A stretch of 64,000 nucleotides of DNA from Lycium barbarum (GCF_019175385.1 NC_083344.1:4316965-4380964), one strand, 5' to 3'; shown: positions 32,850 through 44,766, counted from the first letter of the stretch. A program made the numbers and translations. The notes: generated by a model not told the origin, from the letters alone.

Positions 32850-35174
32850 TGATAACGTCCAAATACACTCCTCAAAGAGAAAGTGTACACGGTCGTATGC
32901 AATATATTTACCCAACTATGAGTCGGGGTCGATCCCACAGGGAACAATGTGCTAGGCGATTAAGAAAGTAAGGAACTTTCACCAACTACGCTAAAGCCAA
33001 ACGATAGATAATATTTTGGTTTTTGTTTGAGAAAATTATAACTAATGCGGAAATGTAAACTAACCTAGAAAGCGAGTAAAATGATCAATGGCCACAAGCA
33101 TGGATAATAGGAGATTACACTCAAGTAACGATCCAACGTATTTTATGATTTTACAACTAAGAGCGGGTTTGTGTCAATAGATAATGATATCTAAAATCTC
33201 ATTGAAAGTCTTCCAACCAAATCAATGAATTTCACTCTAAGCTTTTCCAAGCCTTAAAGTGTGATATTAGGTACAATCAATTTAACCTCAAGTAACTATC
33301 CTCTTCCGAGCTCAAGTTATTAGATAAGTTTAATGACCCAAATTCTTGTTAATTAATCTTTCCCAACCTAGATTTCCTCTTCCAAGCTCAATCTAAGTAA
33401 ATGGGTGAGTCCTAGGGTTAGCTACTCCCTTTGGATACATTCAAGAATGAGATTAATTAAATCAACAAAGACCCACTTCAATAGCAATAAAAATCATTCA
33501 ATACATAAGCAAAACAAGAGTTTCAATCCAAACTTTAATCAAGAATAGTTTCACAATCAAGATTCAAGTAATGGAATAAATACTACACACTTAGATATGC
33601 AATACAAAACAAGGAATTGAAGAAAGGATTAAGAAATATCTCATTGAAGTGCTTCCAATCTTCTCCTCCAATATTGTAGAAAAACCCTAGCCTCCAAAAC
33701 TTGCAAAATGACCAAAGATAGATAATGTTTTGCCCTAGCCTCTCTTTTGTAGCTCCCCCCAATTTTTCCAAGTCCAAAAAATGTCAAAATCTGCCCCCAT
33801 ATTTCTGTTTTTGCAATTCTGCCCGTTTTTGCAAAACTGTCCACTTTTGACAGTTTTGCAAATCTGTCCCGTTTTTGCAAAACTGTCCAGTTTTGACAGT
33901 TTTGCAAAAATGTCCAGTTTGACCTCTTTTTGACTTTCTTTTCACTTGGTTTCTTCCGATCACTCATTTCAGCTACTTGGCTTGTTTTGCTCTATTTTGT
34001 TCCATTTTGGTCCATTTTGATAATATTTTGGTTTTTGTTTGAGAAAATTATAACTAATGCGGAAATGTAAACTAACCTAGAAAGCGAGTAAAATGATCAA
34101 TGGCCACAAGCATGGATAATAGGAGATTACACTCAAGTAACGATCCAACGTATTTTATGATTTTACAACTAAGAGCGGGTTTGTGTCAATAGATAATGAT
34201 ATCTAAAATCTCATTGAAAGTCTTCTAACCAAATCAATGAATTTCACTCTAAGCTTTTCCAAGCCTTAGAGTGTGATATTAGGCACAATCAATTTAACCT
34301 CAAGTAACTATCCTCTTCCGAGCTCAAGTTATTAGATGAGTTTAATGACTCAAATTCTTGTTAATTAATCTTTCCCAACCTAGATTTCCTCTTCCAAGCT
34401 CAATCTAAGTAAATGGGTGAGTCCTAGGGTTAGCTACTCCCTTTGGAAACATTCAAGAATGAGATTAATTAAATCAACAAAGACCCACTTCAATAGCAAT
34501 AAAAATCATTCAATACATAAGCAAAACAAGAGTTTCAATCCAAACTTTAATCAAGAATAGTTTCACAATCAAGATTCAAGTAATGGAATAAATACTACAC
34601 ACTTAGATATGCAATACAAAACAAGGAATTGAAGAAAGGATTAAGAAATATCTCATTGAAGTGCTTCCAATCTTCTCCTCCAATATTGTAGAAAAACCCT
34701 AGCCTCCAAAACTTGCAAAATGACCAAAGATAGATAATGTTTTGCCCTAGCCTCTCTTTTGTAGCTCCCCCCAATTTTTCCAAGTCCAAAAAATGTCAAA
34801 ATCTGCCCCCATATTTCTGTTTTTGCAATTCTGCCCGTTTTTGCAAAACTGTCCACTTTTGACAGTTTTGCAAATCTGTCCCGTTTTTGCAAAACTGTCC
34901 AGTTTTGACAGTTTTGCAAAAATGTCCAGTTTGACCTCTTTTTGACTTTCTTTTCACTTGGTTTCTTCCGATCACTCATTTCAGCTACTTGGCTTGTTTT
35001 GCTCTATTTTGTTCCATTTTGGTCCATTTTGATCCATTTTGCTCTTTTATGCTCTCCGGGCATCTTTTCCTACAAAACAACATAAAAACACAAAAAGTAA
35101 CAACAAAAGTGCTTAAGGAGTCACAAAAGCTTAAGGAATTAGCGTCGAATATCGCGTAATTTCACGACTGATCA
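32850..35174 (-). repeat. Right (5') LTR of the outer element with a 1,012-bp internal tandem duplication
   Basis: Begins TGATAACG and ends GACTGATCA like the left LTR but is about 1 kb longer. The LTR runs normally from 32850 to 34018, then jumps back at GAT (34019-34021) to the sequence found at 33007. The second copy then continues to the LTR end. The two copies have private differences: A has AGATAAG and GGATACA; B has TCTAACC, TTAGAGTG, GGCACAA and GACTCAA. The breakpoints share only GAT. Confidence 0.93.
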
Positions 35175-35179
35175 TGGAT
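35175..35179. repeat. Target-site duplication TGGAT (right copy) of the outer LTR element
   Basis: Identical to 2384-2388. Confidence 0.93.
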
Positions 35180-36035
35180 CAACTGCAGCTTTCTCCAAAT
35201 GACAAACATTGGGTAACCTGCTATATTATGCCCCCCCCCCCCCCCCAACTACTATTCACCACTTGCTTATACTCTTCTTGTTCCAATAAAACAGTTAGTA
35301 GTTTGTAGGGCTTGCTGGTATTTTGGAAGGGGATCACTGTATTCAACTGAATTGGGGAACGATCTGAACAAGCTGGGTTCATAAAATCAGCCTCCACTCC
35401 TCCATACTGTTGGAACCAATCAGCATTTCCTAGGACCCAATCAATATGGCTATAAATCCTATCTGAGGGTCCCTTTTGTTGCACCAAGAATATTGACAGC
35501 CCCTTCTAGTGAGTTTCCCCTGGCCCAAGTCATCTATACAATCTTGGAAGTCAGCTATTTCAGTAATATGTACTGGCGCACCATGCAATCTGTCCTCTAG
35601 AGATAACAGAGTGTTAAAGTCTCCTAAGATGAGCCAAGCACTTGGGCCAGAATTTAGACCTCGCAAACTGTCCCAAAGGCTTCTCCTCTCAGCAATTGTA
35701 TTCAGGCCATAAACAAAAGTGATCTTACAAGCAAACATTGAGTCCTTATCCACAACATAGCAATAGATAAGTTGATCAGTTGCCTGCAAAACTGTTACAT
35801 CAGTGTGTCCTGGCTTCCATCCCACCCAAATCCTTCCGTTTGGAGCATAAGTACAGTTTGTAGCAAAGGCCCAGTCACTTGCCAACTTCTTCTGGATTTT
35901 ATTCGTTTTATTCTCTTTTATTTTTGTTTCTGTGCAAGCCAAAAGGCTCACTCTATTCTTTAGCATAAATTCTTTAAGTTCCTTTTGTTTAAATAGGATT
36001 TTAAGCCCTCTGATGTTCCAGGAACTTATGATCAT
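35180..36035 (-). pseudogene. L1-type LINE ORF2, N-terminal endonuclease (decayed)
   Basis: Apurinic-endonuclease-like domain that nicks target DNA in LINE transposition. Starts ATG at 36035. Seen in order: SSWNIRGL, TETKI, LILGDFN, YSWCNKRD, then after a frameshift near 35480 IDWVLGNADW and CSDRSPIQL. The last motif is normally SDHSP, so the conserved His is replaced by Arg. A C run at 35229-35246 marks further damage. The start overlaps the ORF1 stop in ATGA. The reading continues, after removal of the inserted LTR element, at 2383. Confidence 0.9.
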
Positions 36036-37549
36036 GATGCATCTCCTTTCCCTGCTAGAGTAAGTTCCTTCGGCATCCCTCTGTGTTTCTTCTTCACTTT
36101 ACCCTCCTTGATTCTCAAAGGGCCATTTACAGGTAATGCAGGAAACATCTCTGGGTAAGGATCATCTCCCTTAATGCATGTGCTTTTTTCCTCTATCATT
36201 TGTAGCTTCACTTGACAGAAGGCATCACTTGCAGCAGGGGCTGTTGCTTTGGTTACTTCAAAATTTCTGGACATTTTTTGTTCAGTGCTTAAGTTGTTTC
36301 TTATTTCCCTAGTCTCTGCATTTTCAGCTACAACCTGTGTACTGATCTCAGCGTTATTAGGTGCTTCTGTGCAAACTACTTTTGTCATCTCCCCTACCTC
36401 TGTATCAGGATTTTCTAGTCACTGTGGGTTGGGTTTCTTCCTCATTTTCCTTAGCTTTTTGTGTTGTTTCTGTGGCTATGGAGCATTCTCCTTTTTGCAC
36501 TCTCCATTCAAATGACCAAATTGATTACATTCTTGACAAATTTTTGGTTGCCATTCGTATTCAATCTCTTGCTATTTGAGACTGCTATCTATCTTTTCAA
36601 TGAGTAAAATTTTCGGTAGAGGTTGAGTAACATCCATCTCTATGAGCATCCTAGCATAGGATACCCTTTCCTCCTGTGCAGTCAGTTTATCAGTGCATAA
36701 TGGCTGACCTAGAAAGCTTGCAATTCTTCCCAAATTTTCACCTGACCAATATTGAATAGGGAGTCCTGGGAAAAGAACCCATATAAGTATCACTCTCATA
36801 GATTCCTTTCCAATCTGAAAATCAGGTTCCCAGTTCTTCAAAACCATCGGGCGATTGTTGAAAGTATATGGCCCAATCTGTAAGATCTGGTCTTTATCAT
36901 CACTATCCTCAAATTTGAAGACATAATACCCCTCATCATGTAGGTATACAGTAGGGGTAGCTACGTCCTTCCATACCCAATATACAAACTTCAACATCTC
37001 CTTAAATTTAGGGTTTCCCCCAAGCACGTACCCAATCAAAGCATTTTGCCATTTATGACATTGTTCCTTCATCGCTGAGTGGTTCAACCTAACTATTTTC
37101 AGCCCATCCTTAATCACCGGGGGGTAGAAGTTTAGTTTGATACCTCGGTGCTGTGAACGATTTCCTCTGAGGATTTCTGCTAGAATGGGATGAGCTTGGT
37201 GTTTTTCCGGTGGGAAATCGAGCTTACAGACAGTGATGGTTCCGTGTGATGTCTTTCCTTGCTCCGCAGGTACAGTCTCGACACTAGCAGAGTCTGTAGC
37301 AATCATGGGGCTCAGAATCTCCACCGGCGATATAACTATGTGTGGCATAACAACCGTTGTGGTTTCATCCTCTAATGGCGGCGTAGTGGTGTTGGTTCCT
37401 GAAGTACTCGGTCCCGGGATCCAATTAGAGAGATTCATTTGTCCTAAGGGCTGAGGTACTCCAGTTGCCGGCGTGACCATACGAGTAGGTTTCCCTGTCA
37501 CCTTCTGTGTTGCAGGCGGCGCTTAACGTTGCTTGTTCCGAGTTGCCAT
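36032..37549 (-). pseudogene. L1-type LINE ORF1 (DUF4283-like RNA-binding protein with zinc knuckle), decayed
   Basis: The first ATG on the LINE frame is 37549-37547, followed by a stop (TAA near 37524) after eight codons. The long frame 37501-36572 contains the plant L1 ORF1 globular domain (DUF4283-like: FYPPVIKDGLKIVRLN near 37110, WVLFPGLPIQYW near 36770). A further in-frame stop (TAG near 36572) precedes a CCHC knuckle, CQECNQFGHLNGEC, at about 36498-36539. The C-terminal part resumes at 36388 after a frameshift and ends at 36032, overlapping the ORF2 start. The protein would coat LINE RNA. Several lesions make it non-functional. Confidence 0.87.
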
Positions 37550-39657
37550 GGTTACGTGGCTCACATTGGCATACCCTAGCTAAACGTGCGCCGAGAGCAT
37601 TTTTGGCTATCTCTCTTTTCTTACTGATTTTTATTCAACTCTAGCCATTGTTATAGTTAATACTTAATGGTACTAAGGCTGCCAATTAACTTGACATGTG
37701 GAATGGCTTATGGCCGGGGCCCACAATAATAATACCGATTTGTAATGCTTATCTCAAACTGTACAGCAACACAAAGAAAGCAACGCCCTAGCTTTTCTCT
37801 GAAATCTAACATACTTTCGCAAAGCCGCACCATCATATGCAAAATTTGCTCATAACACAAAATTCAGCTGGAATAGCAACTGATTTTCTTTTTGGTTTTT
37901 GATGTGTTTAATTTTGTTAATAAAATAATTGGTTTTCCGATTTTGGTGGTAAACATTTTGGTCCTACAAGACTCAAGGAGTGTCCATCTCTGTTATGGAT
38001 CAATGACCATTATGGAGAAGATGAATCTTTCTCAATATTATGATTATTCCCTGAAAATTCTGAGGTAAACATATCACAACTATAGTTAATTACATCGATG
38101 TTTTGGACTTTATAGTACTCAAATATTCCCTTGTGTCCATTGTACCACTTATTTTATGACATGGATCTAAATATTGGAAAGTAACTAAAAGAAGAATGTT
38201 TTAATTAAACTAACAATTTCAAAAAAACACTATTTGCTTTAAAAGAACACATTGAACTTGATTTACTATTACTGAAGTGATGCTATTAATTCATTATTTT
38301 ATGTCATTGATGTTTTATTTTGGTAAACAAAGTTACTTTCCTTTATGTTAGTAGTAATGTGCATACTGCCTGGTTTCTATCCAGAATTGTCAATTGTGCT
38401 TGTCCTTCAACTGTCAAATATCTAATCAGAAGCTTAGACACTTGCGATGTTGTTTGTTGGATGCTTCAATATGAAACATAACCGTGGAATATGTAACCAT
38501 TTAGAGCTTTATCTAAAGCAATTTTGAAATTATTGAGTATGGACATTTTTTATGGAATACATACATAAGCAGCGGAAGGAGATAGCTAGGATCGAACTTG
38601 CATGTAATATAGACAATACATAATCAAGATATTAATCAAACATAAAATTGATACTTATCTCTTGAAACGTGACCGCGACCAAGAATCGAATCTTCAACCA
38701 CAAACACACACCATCCACGAGAACGTCATCCTTCAATTCCACAGTCTTCTGTTGTGTAACCTGAATAATACCAAAATTTGTGAAATTCGTGTGGGTGAAT
38801 TTTTATGGAAAAAGTGTAGAAACTTGTAAAACCCTTAGCCTCCTTATGAATAAGACCCCTATTTTATAACTATAGGTTTAGGGTTTTCACCCTTTTCCAA
38901 AACCTCTTGGGTCTTTATTTTTTTCCACCAAGAAATAGTATTGCATTTAATTCTTTATTATTCGGACACAGTAGGGACCACATAATTTAATTAACGAGGC
39001 TTCCTATTATGAAATTAATTCAAAAAATCTGAATTAATCCTACCATAATAAATTACGAATTATTCCACTAAAAAATCGTAACTGCACTCCTCAGTTCAAT
39101 TTCAAAATCATACATTAAAACTTATTTAACTCCTCATGTTAAGATTACATATACCAATCAATTAAATTAAATTATTGACAATTTAATTCATTGACTAATT
39201 GAATCATTTATATTTCTGCTTAACTTATATCATGCGATGGATAGAAAAATTCACCTGCAGGGTTTTCACATGAGAATTATAAGCATCCATAAAGGGTAAT
39301 CATCAATCTCAAAGTCGAGACATGGATCCTATCAACTAATTATTATTTCACAAATGTAATTTGCCATTATCCAATTTACCAGGAATACATAGAGCCGCAA
39401 TTGAGTCGTACCTTTTAATAAATCAAAATAATGAACAGATCACATTAATCATAATAATTATATCAAGATTAAGAGTATAAATACATTTAATGAACTAGAG
39501 AATTTGTTTTATATATTCAGTACAAAAACACTTATCTCTACTTGGTCCGCTCAATACATACAAAATATACTAGCACAAGAAGACAGAACTATAGCGTTCC
39601 CATAATGAAGATACATTATATTAATCTTGTGCTACAATCGGTATTAGATTGTGAACA
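37550..39657. other. LINE 5' UTR and unassigned AT-rich sequence
   Basis: Bases 37550 to about 37640 are probably LINE 5' UTR (minus strand); the exact 5' end is not visible. From there to 39657 no coherent gene is seen. The stretch 38560-39657, resuming after the MITE at 40572, has the look of a decayed LTR, but I could not find matching ends or a target duplication. Confidence 0.4.
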
Positions 39658-39666
39658 TAAATTTTA

Positions 39667-40562
39667 CGGCAAAGGGTCATATATACCCCTGTACTATGCC
39701 AAAATAGTTGTGTGTATCCTCCGTTTGCTTTTTCGATGATATGTACCCTCGCCGTTAGCGTTTTGGTCATATATACCCCCGCGTCTAACAGTTCCGTTTA
39801 ACAGGGACACGTGGTGCGATCTCACGGCTCCAACTTTTTTTTTATTTAATCTAATTTATCATAAAAAAAAAACACAAAACAAAATAAAAAATTGAAAATT
39901 AGAAAGTCTAATCTCCGGTGGAGCTCCACCACCGGCATAAGATTCTTGCATACGAAAATGGTGGCCGAAAAAAAAAATTCAAAATGGTGAAAATTTTGTT
40001 GGAATAAATTGTGTATTGATAATTGAATCTAAAAATTGTAATTAAAGCCTGTCTTGAAAAGTTGGAACATAAAGAAAAAACAAAAACTCTATGGACGGTT
40101 AATGAAACTTGAAGCTTCAAGTTCAAGTTTTGGGTTTCTTCAAATGAGCTTTGTTTCTAGTGAATGTTATTGAAAAAGATCGGTTAAATCTTGAAGAATT
40201 GATATCTGAAATTTGGGATAATTTGGTGAAGAATTCGGTGGGTTTTTGGGTGAATTTCAATTGCAAATTAGTTGGAGACGAAGAAGAAATCCCACATTTT
40301 GAATTTCAGAAATAGCCACATTTTTAAGAAATAGCCCTTTTCTAGTTTAAAATAATTTTTAATGATAAATTAGATTAAATAAAAAAGAAAATGGTTGGAG
40401 CCATTGAGATAGTGCCACGTGTCCCTGTTAAACGGAGCCGTTAGACGCGGGGGTATATATGACCAAAACGCTAACGGCAGGGGTACATATCATCGAAAAA
40501 GCAAACGGAGGATACGAACAACTATTTTGGGATAGTACAGGGGTATATATGACCCTTTGCCG
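39667..40562. mobile_element. Mutator-type MITE, 896 bp, long inverted repeats
   Basis: Starts CGGCAAAGGGTCATATATACC and ends with its reverse complement. The inverted repeats extend for about 190-200 bp at roughly 90 percent or better. A 9-bp duplication TAAATTTTA flanks it (39658-39666 and 40563-40571). Long inverted repeats with a 9-bp duplication are the Mutator superfamily signature. No transposase. The inner about 500 bp is unique, with a GGTGGAG/CTCCACC palindrome at 39917-39930. Confidence 0.9.
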
Positions 40563-40571
40563 TAAATTTTA

Positions 40572-41093
40572 TACTTATAAGAACCGATGATTTAATCTTC
40601 CGTGTATAAGCTAAACTCTATACACTAAATCATTTACTATATAAGTAAAGGACACACATACTAATTCATGATCTAATTAACTCTTTATTAAAAATTGAAT
40701 ATATAATTATTCTATGATAAATACTATATCCAAATATATAGTTAATAGTATATATCGCAACGATTTCAATAAGGGCAAGTAAGATAACATAAGTCAAAAG
40801 CACTAAATTATAATTGCAGTCATTTATAGGTGCTTTAATTCTAACTTCTTGAACCAACATTTCAGAGGAGAAAAAGAGAAACTTTACACCGATTGGAGCC
40901 CGGGCTGATCCCAACTAGTTATAACAATATAAACTTAGTTCTTTTTTACTAGTTGGTAATTCACACTCCTTATCCTATTTGTATGTCTATAACTGTGCCA
41001 AATTATCTCTTCCATCTCCTTCTCAAATCAACCATTTCCCAAAAAAAACCTTGAGTCCCACCACTCCCTTTCCTCTCTTGTCTCCCAGTTACT
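40572..41093. other. Unassigned AT-rich sequence
   Basis: No ORF, repeat or RNA gene recognised between the Mutator-type MITE and the hAT element. Confidence 0.5.
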
Positions 41094-41907
41094 CCTCAAA
41101 GTAGGGCTGGGCATAAAATACCAAAAACTGAATTACCGAACTGAATCGGCTATTTCGATATTTCGGTAATTCGGTTTTCGATTTGGTATTCGGGACTGAA
41201 ATATAAAATTTTATATTTCGGTTTCGGTATTCGGTATTTACAAATATACCGTTCCGTAATTCGGTAAATACCGAAAGAAATACCAATACAACCTAAAGGA
41301 GTAAAGGGCTACCGACCCATTGTAAAAACATTTCTAGTCCAGCCCAAATCCGGAAATCTCAATATCCTAAAGGAGTAAAAATCTTAAATCTATACCCGTC
41401 GGCCATCAGTTCACTTCACACTAAATCCCTAACACTGTCTGGTATACCCATCGACCATCAGTTCTACTTCACACAAAAGCTCCCCAAGTCTGGTAATCCA
41501 CTAATCCCCTATCACGATATCACCTCAGCTCCAACTTCCAAGTCTTTTTTTTCTTCAATACCCATCAGTTCTTCAATTTCGACCCACACACAAAAAATCC
41601 CTAATCTGGTAATCCCTATCACCTCGGCTCCAAGTCTCTTTTTCTTCAATTTCGTTGTATTCTAATCCCCAAATTTCTATGGAGAAGATAAAGGAATGTC
41701 AGCCATTGTCTCATATTTCTTGTTTTAATGCCATTGTTAGCTTTTGACTTAAATATTTGGCATTTTACTTTTCATTTAAATGATACTAATTAAAACAAAA
41801 ATATGAGTAAATTATAAATGTTAAACAGTGTATTGAAATCGACAAGATAGAACCCTATCTTCACATCAAGTTTAATTTCAACGGTTAAATCATAGAGATA
41901 CATACTA

Positions 41908-42089
41908 GATGCTGAGAAAGCGAATTAGGCCAGGGAAAGGGAAGATGAGGAATAGGAGGTATATTTCAAGGAAAGAATTGTTGATTGTTTATGGTACTGA
42001 AGGTGCTAAGCTTGTTAAGGCTTTTAGGAATATTCCTGGTGTTGAGATTTGTCATGTTGATAGGCTGAATTTGCTTAAGTTAGCTCCAG
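41908..42089 (+). pseudogene. RPL4: Captured exon fragment of cytosolic 60S ribosomal protein L4 (uL4), with its splice donor
   Basis: The frame from 41924 encodes [35 protein letters not shown] and [13 protein letters not shown], a conserved block of eukaryotic ribosomal protein L4. The exon ends CTCCAG followed by GTGAGA, a good donor exactly where the L4 codons stop, so genomic DNA rather than a processed mRNA was captured. Upstream, 41908-41922 gives DAEKA in another frame, which may be L4 sequence preceding a small internal deletion. No other L4 exon is present, so this cannot make a ribosomal protein. The following intron segment is partly repeated: the end of the exon and intron reappear in diverged form at 42300-42395. 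The fragment lies inside hAT ends, upstream of the transposase. Confidence 0.87.
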
Positions 42090-42631
42090 GTGAGACCACA
42101 TTTTGCTTAATTTTATTAGTATAACTTTTGTGTGATAATCAAATGCTTACATTTCATGTTTGCTGCACTTAGAACCATGTTATGTTAAGTAGTAACAATT
42201 TCACGTTTAAAGAAATTAAAAAAATGAATGTTTGCCCGTAGAATCATGTTAAGGGAGTACTAAATGAATAAAAAGCAAATATTTGCCACATGGATTGTAA
42301 TGAATTTGCTGAATCTTGATCCAGGTTGGGAGGATCACCTTTTTCCAAAAATTTTATTACTTTTTTTGTGATAATCAAATGCTTATATTTCAGTGATGGT
42401 TTAATAGGCTGAAAGTAATAGGCTGATTTAGAAGTAGAAAATAATAGGCTGATTTAGATACTGTGTTGTTGTAATTTGTATCCTCTTCCTAATCCTGTTG
42501 ATTTAAAATACTTAATCCACTAATTGATTATATATGTTCTCCTTTGTTGTTTGTTGAATTGTGTGATAGAAATCATACTTAATCCCTTGCAATTTATGTC
42601 TTATAACATTTGTAATCTCTTCTATGTTTAG

Positions 42632-44766
42632 ATGGAAGATGAAGCAAGTCGAATAGTCAATGTCAGCGAAAGCGCACCTATTACTGAGTCTCTTGATTCA
42701 ACACCGGAAGTTGAACAAGATCCAATGAATGTGAAAAGGAGAGCTATACAACCGAGATCTTCTGCTTGGCCACATTATGATAAGCTCATAGAAGATGGAA
42801 TTAATAAAGCAACGTGCAAATATTGTGGTAAAGTTCTCTTAGCTGATCCAATTAGAAATGGAACAAGTGGACTGAATAAACATTTAAAAACTTATCCTAC
42901 AAATCCAAATAAGGTTGACACTTCCAATTCCAAGTACAAATATTAGAAGGTGAAAAGGGTGATGGGGCAACTTGGACTTTTGATCAAGAGGTATCTTGGA
43001 GGGCTTTAGTTGAGATGTTAATTCTTGATGAGCTTCCTTTTTGTTTTGTTGAAAAGGAAGGTTTTAAGAAGTTTATGAAAAAAACTCAACCTTTATTCCA
43101 AGTTCCCTCCCGTAGAACAGTGACTACTAGGGATTGTTATGTAGTTTTTGGTGAACAGAGACAAAAGTTTATAAAGTATTTGAAAGAAACATCACTGAGA
43201 GTTTGTCTAACCATAGACACATGGACTTCTATACAGAGAATAAATTATATGTGTTTGACAGTGCACTTTATTGATAGTGATTGGCTCTTGCATAAATGAA
43301 TTTTAAACTTTCAGGTTGTCACTAGTCATAAGGGTGACAAAATGGCCCGTTGTATTAGCAAGTGTTTACTTTATTGGAAATTGGATAAAATAATTACTAT
43401 AACTGTAGATAATGCTTCTTCTAATGATGTCGTGGTGAAAGAGTTACACAAACAAATGGTTAATTGGGGATCTAACATGAAATGTGGTAACCATCTTCAC
43501 GTGAGATGTATGGCTCACATTTTGAATCTTATTATGCAAGATGGCATGAAAGAAGTTGGTCCATCTATCAAACGTGTTAGGCAAATGGTGAAATATGTTA
43601 GACAATCTCTCGCAAGGGTTAGAAAATTTGCGGAATGTTGTGAACTAAAAAACATAGAAAGTAAGAAGTCATTATGTTTAGATGTTTCGACCCGGTGGAA
43701 TTCGACCTACTTGATGTTGGATGCCGCACAACATTTTGAGAGTTCATTTGATAGGTTTGATCTTGAAGATGTTGGATTGTCAACTTATCTTGCTACTCAT
43801 GTTTGTGAAGATGGAAGTATTGCAGGTGTACTTGAAAGTGATGATTGGAAAAAGGTGAGAAACATGGTAATATTTCTTAAAAGATTTTATGATCTAACTG
43901 AGAAGGTTTCAGGTTCACCTTATGTCACTTCTAATAGTCACTTTGAAGATATAGTTGAGCTTCACAATCATTTAAGAGAGTGTAGGGAAGACGATGATCC
44001 TTCTTTGGCAAAAATGGGAGAAAAAATGATAGAAAAGTTTGCCAAGTATTGGGGTGCTCTTGAAAAAATGAATAAGATGCTTTTTTATTGCCTCTATCTT
44101 AGATCCTCGTAACAAACTTGAGTATGTTGGCGACGCACTTGAGGATATGTTTGGAGATGAAAAGGGGAGTAAAATAAAAGATGAAGTGGTGACTTACATG
44201 AAATCTATGTTTGAAGAATATGTAGCAAAATTCTCTAATGCATCTCGACACACATCTTCTCTCTTTGATTCATCGGGTCAAACATCGGATTCATCTAGCT
44301 CTAACACTAGCACAAATCAACAAAAGTGAGAAATAGGATCCAAATGAAGAGGAATAAACAAGGTGGTACAGGTATGGGTGGTAAGTTGGAGTTGGAAAAG
44401 TATCTTAGTGAAGAACTAGAGCCGAATGATAATGATAATGATGATGAGGATAATTTTGATATCTTATCATGGTGGAAAGCTCATTCTTCTAGATATAAAA
44501 TTCTTTCCGAGATGGCTCGTGATGTGTTGGCAATTCCTATTCCTAGTGTGGCATCGGAATGTGCATTTAACACCGGGGGCCGTATTCTTGATTCATTTAG
44601 GAGTTCTTTGACTCCGAAATTGGTGCAAACTGTTATTTGTCTTCAAGATTGGCGTCGAAATGAGCCTTATCCCGTAAATGTTGAAGAAGATTTTAATAAT
44701 CTTATGAAACTTGAACTTGGTATGTTTTTTAATTTTTATATTTTGTTTTTATATTTTTTTACTTAG
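42632..44766 (+). pseudogene. hAT transposase (Ac/RICESLEEPER-like), frameshifted and with stops
   Basis: The first piece (42632-42946) has a BED zinc finger: WPHYDKL, CKYCGK and NKHLKTYPTNPN. The usual fourth ligand Cys in HLKxCP is Tyr here. A frameshift near 42935 leads to the second piece (EVSWRALVEMLILDELPFCFVE), with an in-frame TGA at 43297-43299 (HK-stop-ILNF). Then comes 43342-44112 with DNASSND, RCMAHILNLI and DVSTRWNSTY, typical of the hAT catalytic core. A T-run frameshift at about 44085 and a stop at 44327 follow. The C-terminal hAT dimerisation block is DILSWWKAHS, PSVASECAFNTGGRILDSF and ICLQDWRR (44450-44660). An AG acceptor directly before ATG 42632 suggests this begins an exon. 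Not functional as it stands. Confidence 0.9.

Larger units (their letters stand above)
2389..35174 (-). mobile_element. Non-autonomous LTR retrotransposon (Athila/Tat-like primer site), host to the Ogre insertion
   Basis: Element bounded by TG...CA LTRs (left 1,313 bp, right about 2.3 kb) and a TGGAT duplication. On the minus strand it has a primer site TGGCGCCGTTGCCGGGGA (32828-32845) and a polypurine tract next to the left LTR (3702-3716). Without the Ogre and one ATCAT copy it is about 7.6 kb. Its only coding sequence is one gag-like ORF (32652 to 31356, continuing 6133 to 5888). No protease, RT or integrase is visible, so it must rely on enzymes from another element. The primer site matches the tRNA-Asp type used by Athila-like Ty3/gypsy elements, but without pol the lineage is inference. 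The LTR copies differ by only a few bases, so the insertion is recent, yet it predates the Ogre. Confidence 0.88.

Noticed and set aside
38560..40915. A copia solo LTR split by the Mutator-type MITE
   Set aside because: The sequence style fits, but I found no TG...CA ends with a 5-bp duplication. Left unassigned.
41908..42124. Functional ribosomal protein L4 gene
   Set aside because: Only one exon piece is present, inside transposon ends, with a frame change at 41923 and no further exons.
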